This document shows, one piece after another, positions 1 to 6,043 of a DNA stretch of 21,421 nucleotides. Location of the stretch: assembly GCA_964367055.1 (NCBI GenBank), contig CAYIWD010000010.1, positions 1 through 21,421 of the forward strand, in the 5' to 3' direction. Each line of letters opens with the position of its first letter. The stretch's first letter is position 1. This DNA comes from UM-FILTER-39-64 sp964367055. GTDB lineage: Bacteria; Patescibacteriota; Minisyncoccia; UBA6257; UBA9933. The notes under the pieces were generated by a model that was given only the letters and a program-made list of their open reading frames with translations, searched no databases and had not been told where the DNA came from. The position numbers were made by a program, and so were the translations under genes.

Positions 1-43
1 CGGGCAAAAATTCCTTCCCCCCAACCCCCTTCCTTTTTGCCCG
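1..43. repeat. Inverted repeat around a C-rich pyrimidine loop
   Basis: Ten-base arms (CGGGCAAAAA at 1-10 and TTTTTGCCCG at 34-43) are perfectly complementary. They enclose a 23-base loop that is almost entirely pyrimidine and close to mirror-symmetric. It could be a terminator for a gene to the left of the window or a structural element. The window edge prevents a decision. No gene is visible in 44-190, an AT-rich stretch that probably contains the promoter of the next gene; TATGAT at 148-153 or TAGAAT at 153-158 are weak -10 candidates. Confidence 0.45.
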
Positions 44-223
44 CCCGAGCGTAAATTTTCAGAAATCAGCGTCGGGATTTTCGCGGAAAAAAGTTCGGAT
101 TTTGTTCAAGACAGACAGCACTCTTAATAATGTTTCAATTTCAAAAGTATGATAGAATAGAAATCATAGATTTGAATTTGAAAAGGTCGAATGTTTTTAA
201 GAATTAATAATCTTTATAAAATT

Positions 224-418
224 ATGAAAACTATATCATGTAAAGATATGGGTGTTGATTGTCCTTGGGTTGCTGAAGCAGAAACTGTTGATGAATTAGT
301 GATGCAGGCTAAAACTCACGCGCAAGAACTCCATAAAGAATACTGGAATGAAACAATGAGCAAGATGAGCGACGAAGAAATAAAAAAAGATGTAGAGTCG
401 GTCGTAAAAGAAAAATAA
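224..418 (+). CDS. DUF1059-type small protein
   Basis: A 64-residue soluble protein beginning MKTISCKDMG. It has Cys6 and Cys13 near the N-terminus and His32 and His37 in the helical middle, the layout of the DUF1059 family of small, possibly metal-binding proteins. Its biochemical role is not established and I do not assign one. An ATG at 191 in the same frame would add 11 residues (MFLRINNLYKI), but the family normally starts at the MKT methionine, so 224 is preferred. There is no clear Shine-Dalgarno. The 10-mer AAAGGTCGAA ends 32 nt upstream, as it does near the next two genes. The C-terminal 25 residues are charged and helical. The gene appears to be monocistronic. Confidence 0.72.
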   Translation: MKTISCKDMGVDCPWVAEAETVDELVMQAKTHAQELHKEYWNETMSKMSDEEIKKDVESVVKEK

Positions 419-490
419 AAGTTTAGTTTGTTTGGATACCTAAAAGTCCCAACATCATTCCAAACAGCCAGCAGGCATCAGCGCGGCCTG

Positions 491-510
491 CCCTGAGCGA
501 AGTCGAAGGG
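491..510. repeat. TTCGAC/GCTCAGG short repeat element (intergenic copy)
   Basis: This 20-mer reads CCCTGAGCGAAGTCGAAGGG, with short complementary ends. It belongs to the same family as elements inside the RNase P RNA gene (3401-3440) and inside lepA (about 9583-9612), which share TTCGAC next to GCTCAGG. The rest of 419-632 holds no gene. It contains this element, some short imperfect inverted repeats and the promoter of the following gene. Confidence 0.6.
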
Positions 511-549
511 GTATCGATAAACCGGGACGCGTAGATTTTATCAATAAAA

Positions 550-578
550 TTGCGTAATGAGTAAAAGTTGTTTATACT
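550..578 (+). promoter_or_regulatory. Putative sigma70 promoter of the caspase-like gene
   Basis: TTGCGT at 550-555 and TATACT at 573-578 are separated by 17 bp. The expected transcript start is near 585, just before the AAAGGTCGAA motif (592-601) and 48 bp upstream of the start codon. Confidence 0.5.
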
Positions 579-632
579 AAATTTATACCAAAAAGGTCGA
601 AATAGGAGTTTTAAAAGTTAAACATATGCGAT

Positions 633-1613
633 ATGAAAAGTAAAATATTAGCTTTAGTTTTAATAGGATTTTTAGGAATATACTTAGCGCCAACACTCTT
701 GACAAAATCTAATGGCCAAGACAATAGGGTTTACCCTGAATTTAAACCGACTCAAGCATATGATGTTGAAATTGTTAAAAAAGCGTCTTTGCCGGCTAAG
801 GGTAAACCGGTTGAATCTGGCAAGCCGCCTAAGTCTTCTGGAAGTGTGGCTACGGGGATATTAGGGCAAACTGTCGCGAGTACGAGTAATAGATACGCAG
901 TCGTTATTGGTATTTCGGATTATCCAGGTAGCGGCAGCGACCTCAACTATACTGATAATGACGCTTTGGCAATGAGAAATGTTTTAGTGTCTCAATATGG
1001 TTTTAATGACGCGAATATTTATCTACTGACCGACGGAGAAACAGCAGCAGGAAATCCTTCAATCATTGATGGAAGTCCGGTTTATAACAATATTTATAAT
1101 GCGGTTATGGACTTGAAATATAATAAGGGGCTTACATCAAATGATGAGATTGTATTCTTTTACAGCGGACACGGAGCAAATGGCCGAGCCGATGATGGCG
1201 ATGCGGAAAAAATAGATGAGTCCATTGTTTCTCACGATGGAACAAATTTTGTCTCTATCTGGGACGGGGATTTAAAAAATTGGTTCAGCAATTTTCCAAC
1301 GCAAAGAATTGTTTTTCTCTTTGACAGCTGCGTGTCTGGCGGAATGACTGATTTGGCGGGTGTTGGAAGAATTGTGAATATGGCCACTCAAGAAACCGGC
1401 TTTAATACTGCAATTGAGAGTGTCTATGATGGAATTGGCGCCGGAGAATTTACTTATTACTTCATCATCAAGGGAATGGCTGAAGGATTAGCCGACACTA
1501 CAGGAACGCCAGGGGTCATTACGATTGAGGAATCTTTTGATTATACAAAAGCAAATATTGGATACGACCATCCGACAATCAGCGACAAATTTACCGATGA
1601 CCTTTTATTGTAA
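633..1613 (+). CDS. Secreted caspase-fold (peptidase C14-like) protease
   Basis: This 326-residue protein has an N-terminal hydrophobic signal or anchor (about 4-24), a Pro/Lys/Ser-rich linker (about 30-85) and a caspase-like domain (about 87-325). The core motifs are clear: RYAVVIGISDYPG at 88-99, the catalytic His180 in FFYSGHG after a hydrophobic strand, and the catalytic Cys233 in FLFDSCVSGG. This is the His/Cys dyad of bacterial caspase homologues, which cleave peptide bonds, often after basic residues; the specificity here is unknown. The signal suggests it acts outside the cytoplasm. A short ORF (ATG at 626, six codons) overlaps the start in another frame and may be chance. A promoter lies at 550-578. 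There is no Shine-Dalgarno next to the ATG; GGAG lies about 24 nt upstream. It is convergent with the PGBD/FnIII protein and shares a terminator with it. Confidence 0.88.
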   Translation: MKSKILALVLIGFLGIYLAPTLLTKSNGQDNRVYPEFKPTQAYDVEIVKKASLPAKGKPVESGKPPKSSGSVATGILGQTVASTSNRYAVVIGISDYPGSGSDLNYTDNDALAMRNVLVSQYGFNDANIYLLTDGETAAGNPSIIDGSPVYNNIYNAVMDLKYNKGLTSNDEIVFFYSGHGANGRADDGDAEKIDESIVSHDGTNFVSIWDGDLKNWFSNFPTQRIVFLFDSCVSGGMTDLAGVGRIVNMATQETGFNTAIESVYDGIGAGEFTYYFIIKGMAEGLADTTGTPGVITIEESFDYTKANIGYDHPTISDKFTDDLLL

Positions 1614-1626
1614 TTAAAACAATAAT

Positions 1627-1658
1627 CTAAAAACGCCCGTTATGATGGGCGTTTTTAG
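1627..1658. terminator. Bidirectional rho-independent terminator between convergent genes
   Basis: A perfect 12-bp stem (CTAAAAACGCCC at 1627-1638 with its complement at 1647-1658) closes an 8-nt loop. A/T runs lie on both sides, so it can stop transcription from both directions. It sits between the caspase-like gene and the PGBD/FnIII gene. Confidence 0.9.
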
Positions 1659-1677
1659 ATTTGAGCAAGTAACACTT

Positions 1678-2592
1678 TTACTGACCGAGCGTGACAAAAG
1701 ATGCTTCAGTTGATGTTGCGGTATTATTGGCAGCGTCAGCTGAAGACACTACGTAGTAATATGTGCTGCTCGCATTGAGCCCGATTAGCGTGACGTCATG
1801 GTTCAACACCATATCCGCCACAGTTACCATTGCTGCGGTCGCGGTATTCAGTGGTGTTGAAGTGCTGTACCATACTTTGCTATTCGCTGTTTCATTTGTT
1901 GTCCAGAGTATATGCGCTGAAGTTGAAGAGACATTAGTAGCCGAAACTCCGGAAATTACCGGCGCAACTATATCGGGTGTTGACGTCGCTGTTTGTCCTA
2001 ATTTAGCCAAAATTCCCGGGGGCAATGTTTGGCATTCTGGAACAACTGGTTTCACTCCATTTTGTTTGCGAAGCCATCCAGGCGCAATCAGGTGTCCTGG
2101 CGGCACAATCGCGCACTTTTGTTTTTCTCCCTGCGCATTCGTCTCTTCTGATACTGGATTTTCATCAAGTTCTTCGTTCAGTTTTTTAAGCGTTCTCGGT
2201 CCCACGAAGCCAACTTGTTCTAATCCGTGCTTTTTTTGGAAACGGCGGACTGCGCTTGCGGTAAGTTTCCCGAAGTAACCACTGATAATACCTTCTGGAT
2301 ATATGTCGGAATCAGCCGTAAGGATGGTTTGAAGAAGTTTAACGCTTTCGCCTGTAGCACCTTCGCGAAGCTGGGAAATGAGCTTGAGTGTGCCGATTAT
2401 TTCCGACTGGGTCTGCCTTGCTGCCTGAAGCTGTGTTTGTAGGGTTTGTACTTGCGCCAGAAGCGACTGCAATAGCGCTTGGAGCGATGCTATTGATGTC
2501 ATTGTAGTGGTCTGCGCAAATGCCGGCACAGAAGAAAACATTATACTCGCCGCTACGACTATCGTTATGCAATTTAGCAACTTAGATTTCAT
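1678..2592 (-). CDS. Secreted peptidoglycan-binding / fibronectin type III protein
   Basis: This 304-residue protein has a signal peptide with a likely cut after Ala-Phe-Ala26, a Leu/Gln-rich coiled coil (about 35-62) and a PGBD1-like peptidoglycan-binding domain (about 73-140, with SVKLLQTIL, GYFG, AVRRFQKKHGL and VGPRTLKKLNE). A Cys160...Cys187 linker with PPGHLIAPGWL follows, then a C-terminal FnIII domain (about 210-302). I recognise the PPGHLIAPGW linker style from Parcubacteria surface proteins, which is inference from memory. The protein probably binds the cell wall and displays the FnIII domain. No catalytic motif is visible. A -10-like TATAAT (RC of 2647-2652) and the AAAGGTCGAA motif (RC of 2617-2626, ending 24 nt before the ATG) lie upstream. 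Confidence 0.85.
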   Translation of the reverse strand: MKSKLLNCITIVVAASIMFSSVPAFAQTTTMTSIASLQALLQSLLAQVQTLQTQLQAARQTQSEIIGTLKLISQLREGATGESVKLLQTILTADSDIYPEGIISGYFGKLTASAVRRFQKKHGLEQVGFVGPRTLKKLNEELDENPVSEETNAQGEKQKCAIVPPGHLIAPGWLRKQNGVKPVVPECQTLPPGILAKLGQTATSTPDIVAPVISGVSATNVSSTSAHILWTTNETANSKVWYSTSTPLNTATAAMVTVADMVLNHDVTLIGLNASSTYYYVVSSADAANNTATSTEASFVTLGQ

Positions 2593-2656
2593 AATTCAGT
2601 ATTTATAGGTAATTTTTTCGACCTTTAAGGATATTCTTACTATTCTATTATATATA

Positions 2657-3127
2657 CTACTGTATTCCTAAAAGTTCTACTTCAAAAATTAAAGTTGAGT
2701 TTGGCGGAATTATGCCGCCTCCTGCGCCTTGACTTCCATAAGCCAAAGCCGGAGGAATTACTAATTTTCTTTTGCCGCCGACTTTCATTCCTAAAACTCC
2801 TTCATCCCAGCCCCTAATCACCTGTCCCAGACCTAAAATAAATGAAAAGGGCTCGCCTCTGTCATAAGAGCTGTCAAATTTTGTGCCATTAGATAAGGTG
2901 CCGATATAATTTACCGTGATAGGGTCTCCTTCTGTCGCCTCTGCGCCAGTACCGACAATTTCGTCAATTATTTGTAAACCGTTTGGTAAAGTAGTGCTTG
3001 CCATTGGGGTGTTTAAATTATTATTAACTTCTTCGGTTTGATTTGAATTCTTAGGAAAAATAAAAACTATTGCCACTAGAATAATTACCACAATAATTGA
3101 TAGGATTATTAAATTTTTATTAGTCAT
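2657..3127 (-). CDS. Membrane-anchored FKBP-type peptidyl-prolyl isomerase
   Basis: This 156-residue protein has one N-terminal membrane helix (about 5-24), a short Asn-rich linker and a complete FKBP domain (about 49-156). Expected active-site residues are present: Tyr74 (VNYIG), Phe84-Asp85 (KFDSS), Val103-Ile104 and Trp107 (QVIRGWDEG), Tyr130 (ALAYG) and Phe148. It should catalyse cis-trans isomerisation of prolyl bonds and help fold exported proteins on the outer face of the membrane. It starts 17 nt after the 3' end of the RNase P RNA gene on the same strand, so read-through from the strong rnpB promoter is possible. The intervening DNA is also TATAAT-like. The PGBD/FnIII gene lies downstream. 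Confidence 0.93.
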   Translation of the reverse strand: MTNKNLIILSIIVVIILVAIVFIFPKNSNQTEEVNNNLNTPMASTTLPNGLQIIDEIVGTGAEATEGDPITVNYIGTLSNGTKFDSSYDRGEPFSFILGLGQVIRGWDEGVLGMKVGGKRKLVIPPALAYGSQGAGGGIIPPNSTLIFEVELLGIQ

Positions 3128-3143
3128 AATATTATATTATAAA

Positions 3144-3534
3144 ATCGGCAAGTCATAAGCCGGATTCTGTTCTCCGACGTAACGTCGGAGTGACGATAAT
3201 TTGTCTAGTTCCTCGATTGCTCTCGGAATCTGGCGGTATTCTCCGACTAAAGCGTCGGAGCTCAACCTTGCACCCAGTAAGGATTTAGCCGTTTCACCTC
3301 TGCTTTTTTATCCTTATGGCAGAGTTAGACCAACTAGCTTAGGATGGGGTCTCTCCGACGCTTTCGGGTCGGAGCGTTTCTGTTCGCACCTCTCGCATTT
3401 CCTTCGACAGGCTCAGGATAACCCTGAGTCGCATCGAAGGGTTACTGCGGCGGGCTGTTAGCCCGTACCTTCTACTAAGTGTCCGGACTTTCCTCACCGA
3501 CTTTTAGGTCGGCGCTATCGCCTGACTTGCCGAT
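3144..3534 (-). ncRNA. rnpB: RNase P RNA (M1 RNA)
   Basis: This is the catalytic RNA of RNase P, which trims tRNA 5' ends. On the minus strand it begins ATCGGCAAGTCA and ends TGACTTGCCGAT, which form the P1 helix. It contains the conserved GAGGAAAGTCCGGAC block near the 5' end, GAGAGGTGCGAACAG, GGTGAAACGGCTAAATCC, and CCGAGAGCAATCGAGGAAC before the 3' end. At about 391 nt it is of usual bacterial length. Three peripheral hairpins use the same CTCCGAC/GTCGGAG arms, and one uses the TTCGAC/CTCAGG element, so repeat elements seem to have replaced or extended peripheral stems. A near-consensus promoter lies directly upstream. Confidence 0.96.
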
Positions 3535-3541
3535 TTATTTT

Positions 3542-3569
3542 ATTATACTTATAAAAAATGTTTTGTCAA
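3542..3569 (-). promoter_or_regulatory. Strong sigma70 promoter of rnpB
   Basis: Read on the minus strand, consensus TTGACA (3569-3564) and consensus TATAAT (3547-3542) are spaced by 16 bp. The predicted start near 3535 coincides with the first base of the RNase P P1 helix. Confidence 0.9.
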
Positions 3570-3572
3570 TGA

Positions 3573-4004
3573 TTAAAATAATTTGCTTTGGCTGTCTAAC
3601 TCCCTATTTACTAATTTATCCGCCTTTTTATTCTCTTCTCGCGGAATTTGGACAAATTTTACACTTTCAAAATCCTGTTTTAAATTCCAGATTTCTATAA
3701 AAAAGGGCACTAAATCTTTTTCTTTAATTTTATATTTTCCATTAAGCTGATTTATCAAGAGTTCGCTGTCGCTTCTTATTTCAATTTCGGTTTTTTGGCA
3801 TTTTTCTTTGCCAATTAATTGCTTTAGTTTCTTTAGGGCGAAAATCACGGCTTGATATTCAGCTTCATTGTTAGTCGCTTCACCTAAATATTTTGAATAT
3901 TCTTTATGGAGCTGAGGAATAAAAATTCCTACGGCAGCTGGACCGGGATTGTTGCGGCTTCCGCCATCTGTATAGATAATCATTTTGTCTTTTTCTGAAG
4001 CCAT
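3573..4004 (-). CDS. Ribonuclease HI-family protein
   Basis: This 143-residue protein should hydrolyse RNA in RNA-DNA hybrids. The acidic active site is complete: Asp13 in YTDGGSRNNPGP, Glu48 in NNEAEY, Asp79 in IRSDSELL and Asp129 in NKKADKLVN. The NNPGP and TNNEAEYQAVIFAL motifs fit the shorter RnhA/YpdQ-like branch. It has no hybrid-binding domain, so it is essentially the catalytic domain alone. The first ATG adds MASEKDK before the family's usual M-I-I-Y-T-D start; Met8 is an alternative. It lies 5 nt downstream of the exonuclease gene and is probably co-transcribed with it. Its stop lies directly before the rnpB promoter. Confidence 0.9.
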   Translation of the reverse strand: MASEKDKMIIYTDGGSRNNPGPAAVGIFIPQLHKEYSKYLGEATNNEAEYQAVIFALKKLKQLIGKEKCQKTEIEIRSDSELLINQLNGKYKIKEKDLVPFFIEIWNLKQDFESVKFVQIPREENKKADKLVNRELDSQSKLF

Positions 4005-4009
4005 GATTA

Positions 4010-4555
4010 TTAAAGCTCTATAATTTTCAAAAATACTTTATAAGCAGCCCGAGCATCATCAAGTGCGGAATGAATATTTTCTCTAATAATGCCAAAATGA
4101 TTGCTTAATTCGGTTAAACCCATTGAGTGAAGATTTGGTTCGCTTCTTAGTTTCTGCCAAGCCAAAGTAAAAGTGTCTATGCTTTTATACCAAAATGTCG
4201 GCCGTAAATTATATTTAGCCAATGCTTTGTAAATAAATAGCAAATCATTGCTTATGTTTTGGCCAACTAAAATTGTCTTGTCGGTTTTCTCCAGAAAAAT
4301 TTTTAAAGCGTTTTCCTCGTCAAGCGCATCTTTCCAGTCATTATCGTTATAGCCGGTTACTTTTAAAGATTCGGGGTCTGCGTCTTCTAAGTGTTGCGGT
4401 TTAATTTTTGTTTCCCATTCATCCAAAACAGCGAAATTGAAACTACTTATTCGCACAACTGCTATTTCAATAAGCTCGTGTTCAAAGCTTAGACCAGTCA
4501 TTTCGCAGTCAATAAAAGCCAAATCAAAATCGCGAAAATTCATTTTATTGTTCAT
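4010..4555 (-). CDS. DEDDh 3'-5' exonuclease (DnaQ/RNase T-like)
   Basis: This 181-residue single-domain exonuclease has Exo I Asp16/Glu18 (FIDCEMTG), Exo II Asp104 (GQNISNDLLFI) and Exo III His162 with Asp167 (HSALDDARAA). These are the four acidic residues and the histidine of the DEDDh class that bind two metal ions. It could act on RNA ends (RNase T or oligoribonuclease-like) or proofread DNA. The sequence does not decide, and it lacks other polymerase domains. The DCEMTGL start is reminiscent of oligoribonuclease. It lies between pgk (9 nt away) and the RNase H gene in the same orientation, so a small nucleic-acid-processing operon is likely. Confidence 0.88.
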   Translation of the reverse strand: MNNKMNFRDFDLAFIDCEMTGLSFEHELIEIAVVRISSFNFAVLDEWETKIKPQHLEDADPESLKVTGYNDNDWKDALDEENALKIFLEKTDKTILVGQNISNDLLFIYKALAKYNLRPTFWYKSIDTFTLAWQKLRSEPNLHSMGLTELSNHFGIIRENIHSALDDARAAYKVFLKIIEL

Positions 4556-4564
4556 AAATTTTAA

Positions 4565-5641
4565 TTAGTTTAGTGCCTTAATTCCCGGCAGTTTTTTAGC
4601 TGATAAGTATTCAAGCATAGCTCCCCCGCCAGTGGAAAGAAAAATACTGCTTGATACTTTATACTTGATACTTGATACAAAATTCGTAGTTTCCCCGCCG
4701 CCGATAATTGAAAAAGCAGCGCTCTTAATAATCGCTTCAATAATCGCCTCGCTTCCCTTTCTGAATTTTGGATTTTCAATATAACCCATGGGGCCGTTCC
4801 AAATAATTGTCTTGGCGTTTTTGATAAATTCAGCGTAATTTTGGCTGGTTTTCGGTCCAATGTCAAAAATTTTACCTTTTTCTCTAATACAATCAACTGG
4901 TAAAATAACTTTTTCAAATTTGCTCAAAAAAGCTATTTCCTTTTCGTAATCGCCGCCGATTAAAAATTTATCAGCCTTCTGCAGAAAATTTTTAATTACC
5001 CCGATTTTATTGGAAATTTTCGCGCCGCCCAAAATAATTATTAACGGCTTTTTGGGATTACAAATCACCTTAGACAAATTTTTAATTTCATTTTCTAAAC
5101 AAAAACCAGCATAAGAAGGCAAAAATTTAGTAATGGCAACAACAGAAGCATTTTCCCTGTGGCTGACGCTAAAGGCGTCGTTAACATACAAATCGCCCAA
5201 CGAAGCCAATTTTTTGGCTAAATTCGTATCGTTTTTATCTTCGCCAGGCAAAAACCTCAAGTTTTCCAAAAGAAAAATACTGGCCGGAGCCAAATTCTGA
5301 ATCATATTTTTCAATTTCCCGACGTCCGACGTCGGGAAATTGTTAAAATCAATAAAATGAACTGGTTTTTTTAATAGTCCAGAAAGAATCTTTATAAACG
5401 GCTTTAGTGAGAAGCTTTTAACTTTTAACTTTGAACTTTGAACTTTTGCTAACGGGCGGCCGCGATGGCTTAAAATTATCACTTTCGCTCCCTTACCAAT
5501 TAAAAATTTAATTGTCGGTAAAACTGCTTGTATTCGCAGATTTTTTTCTGATAGTTCATTGTCCGTAATATTAAAATCCACCCGCAAAAGACAGGTTTTA
5601 TTGGCTAAATTTTTGTTTTTGAGCGATGATAAATATTTCAT
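4565..5641 (-). CDS. pgk: Phosphoglycerate kinase
   Basis: This glycolytic enzyme transfers phosphate from 1,3-bisphosphoglycerate to ADP. Recognisable motifs in order are LLRVDFNI, ILSHRGRP, LLENLRFLPGE, VNDAFSVSHRENAS, LGGAKISNKIGVI, IIWNGPMGYIE, GGGETTNF and STGGGAMLEYL. At 358 residues it is some 35 shorter than usual. The segment that normally reads GGGMA-TFL after the ADP-site strand is reduced to IGGDYEKEIAF. Three repeat-derived stretches lie inside the gene: an AAAGTT-type repeat (KVQSSKLKVKS), a 31-bp inverted repeat (around NNFPTSDVG) and a GATACTT-type repeat (SSIKYKVSSSI). The start codon directly follows the stop of the upstream membrane protein gene (TAA|ATG), implying translational coupling. 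Confidence 0.95.
   Translation of the reverse strand: MKYLSSLKNKNLANKTCLLRVDFNITDNELSEKNLRIQAVLPTIKFLIGKGAKVIILSHRGRPLAKVQSSKLKVKSFSLKPFIKILSGLLKKPVHFIDFNNFPTSDVGKLKNMIQNLAPASIFLLENLRFLPGEDKNDTNLAKKLASLGDLYVNDAFSVSHRENASVVAITKFLPSYAGFCLENEIKNLSKVICNPKKPLIIILGGAKISNKIGVIKNFLQKADKFLIGGDYEKEIAFLSKFEKVILPVDCIREKGKIFDIGPKTSQNYAEFIKNAKTIIWNGPMGYIENPKFRKGSEAIIEAIIKSAAFSIIGGGETTNFVSSIKYKVSSSIFLSTGGGAMLEYLSAKKLPGIKALN
4645..4678. repeat. GATACTT degenerate tandem repeat inside pgk
   Basis: The unit TACTTGATAC(T) is repeated about three to four times. On the coding strand it reads through as S-S-I-K-Y-K-V-S-S-S-I, in the loop between GGGETTNFV and STGGG. The same repeat lies in rsmH (15705-15735) in the same reading frame. 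Confidence 0.8.
5312..5342. repeat. 31-bp near-perfect palindrome inside pgk
   Basis: Fifteen-base arms (CAATTTCCCGACGTC at 5312-5326 and its exact complement at 5328-5342) flank a single central base. It is translated in frame as part of DFNNFPTSDVGKL. The core CCGACGT/ACGTCGG matches hairpins in rnpB. Confidence 0.92.
5414..5447. repeat. AAAGTT(C/A) degenerate tandem repeat inside pgk
   Basis: On the coding strand this is a run of AAAGTTC/AAAGTTA units, translated as KVQSSKLKVKSF between HRGRP and SLKP. It lengthens a surface loop relative to the usual family sequence. Confidence 0.75.
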
Positions 5642-6034
5642 TTATTCTGTTTTAGGATACAACCAAAGCAAAAATATTACAAAAACAAAACCAAGCCCAG
5701 CTTCAACAAGAGTTTGAATCTTTTTGTCTGGCGCGCCCAAAGCGGCAAAATCTATTTTCCAAATAATTAAGACGCTAAAAATAGAAGCTATTATGGTTCC
5801 TATTACAACTATTTTCAGCATGTCTATATTTTTAATCGGGTCTCTCGCTATGGTTATTAAAAATAAAGCAAAAATCAAAGCAGAAAGAGCGATCACAGAA
5901 TCATGGTAAGGAGTATATAATCTAGCGTCGTAGAAAGGAAAAAGAGTTAATCCGAAAAAATGCACGAAACCGCCTATCAAATAATATACAGCTCCCAAAT
6001 TTAAAATTATTTTGAGTAATTTAAGTTTGTTCAT
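5642..6034 (-). CDS. Four-helix membrane protein of unknown function
   Basis: I do not recognise this 130-residue protein. Four hydrophobic segments can be seen (about 5-29, 43-61, 70-90 and 106-125). A conserved-looking HFFGLTLFPFYDARLYTPYHD stretch follows the first helix, with His23 and His44 as possible functional residues. No signal peptide or catalytic motif is evident. It sits 9 nt downstream of the radical SAM gene and its stop abuts the pgk start, so it is probably co-transcribed with both. A link to the radical SAM protein is possible but only positional. Confidence 0.75.
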   Translation of the reverse strand: MNKLKLLKIILNLGAVYYLIGGFVHFFGLTLFPFYDARLYTPYHDSVIALSALIFALFLITIARDPIKNIDMLKIVVIGTIIASIFSVLIIWKIDFAALGAPDKKIQTLVEAGLGFVFVIFLLWLYPKTE

Positions 6035-6043
6035 AATTATAAG

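Noticed and set aside
1763..2442. Open frames on both strands within the PGBD/FnIII gene
   Set aside because: They are shadows of a clearly conserved secreted protein and lack domain-like sequence or start signals.
3201..3700. Two plus-strand open frames over rnpB and the end of the RNase H gene
   Set aside because: They overlap the conserved RNase P RNA, its promoter and a conserved minus-strand coding gene, and resemble no protein.
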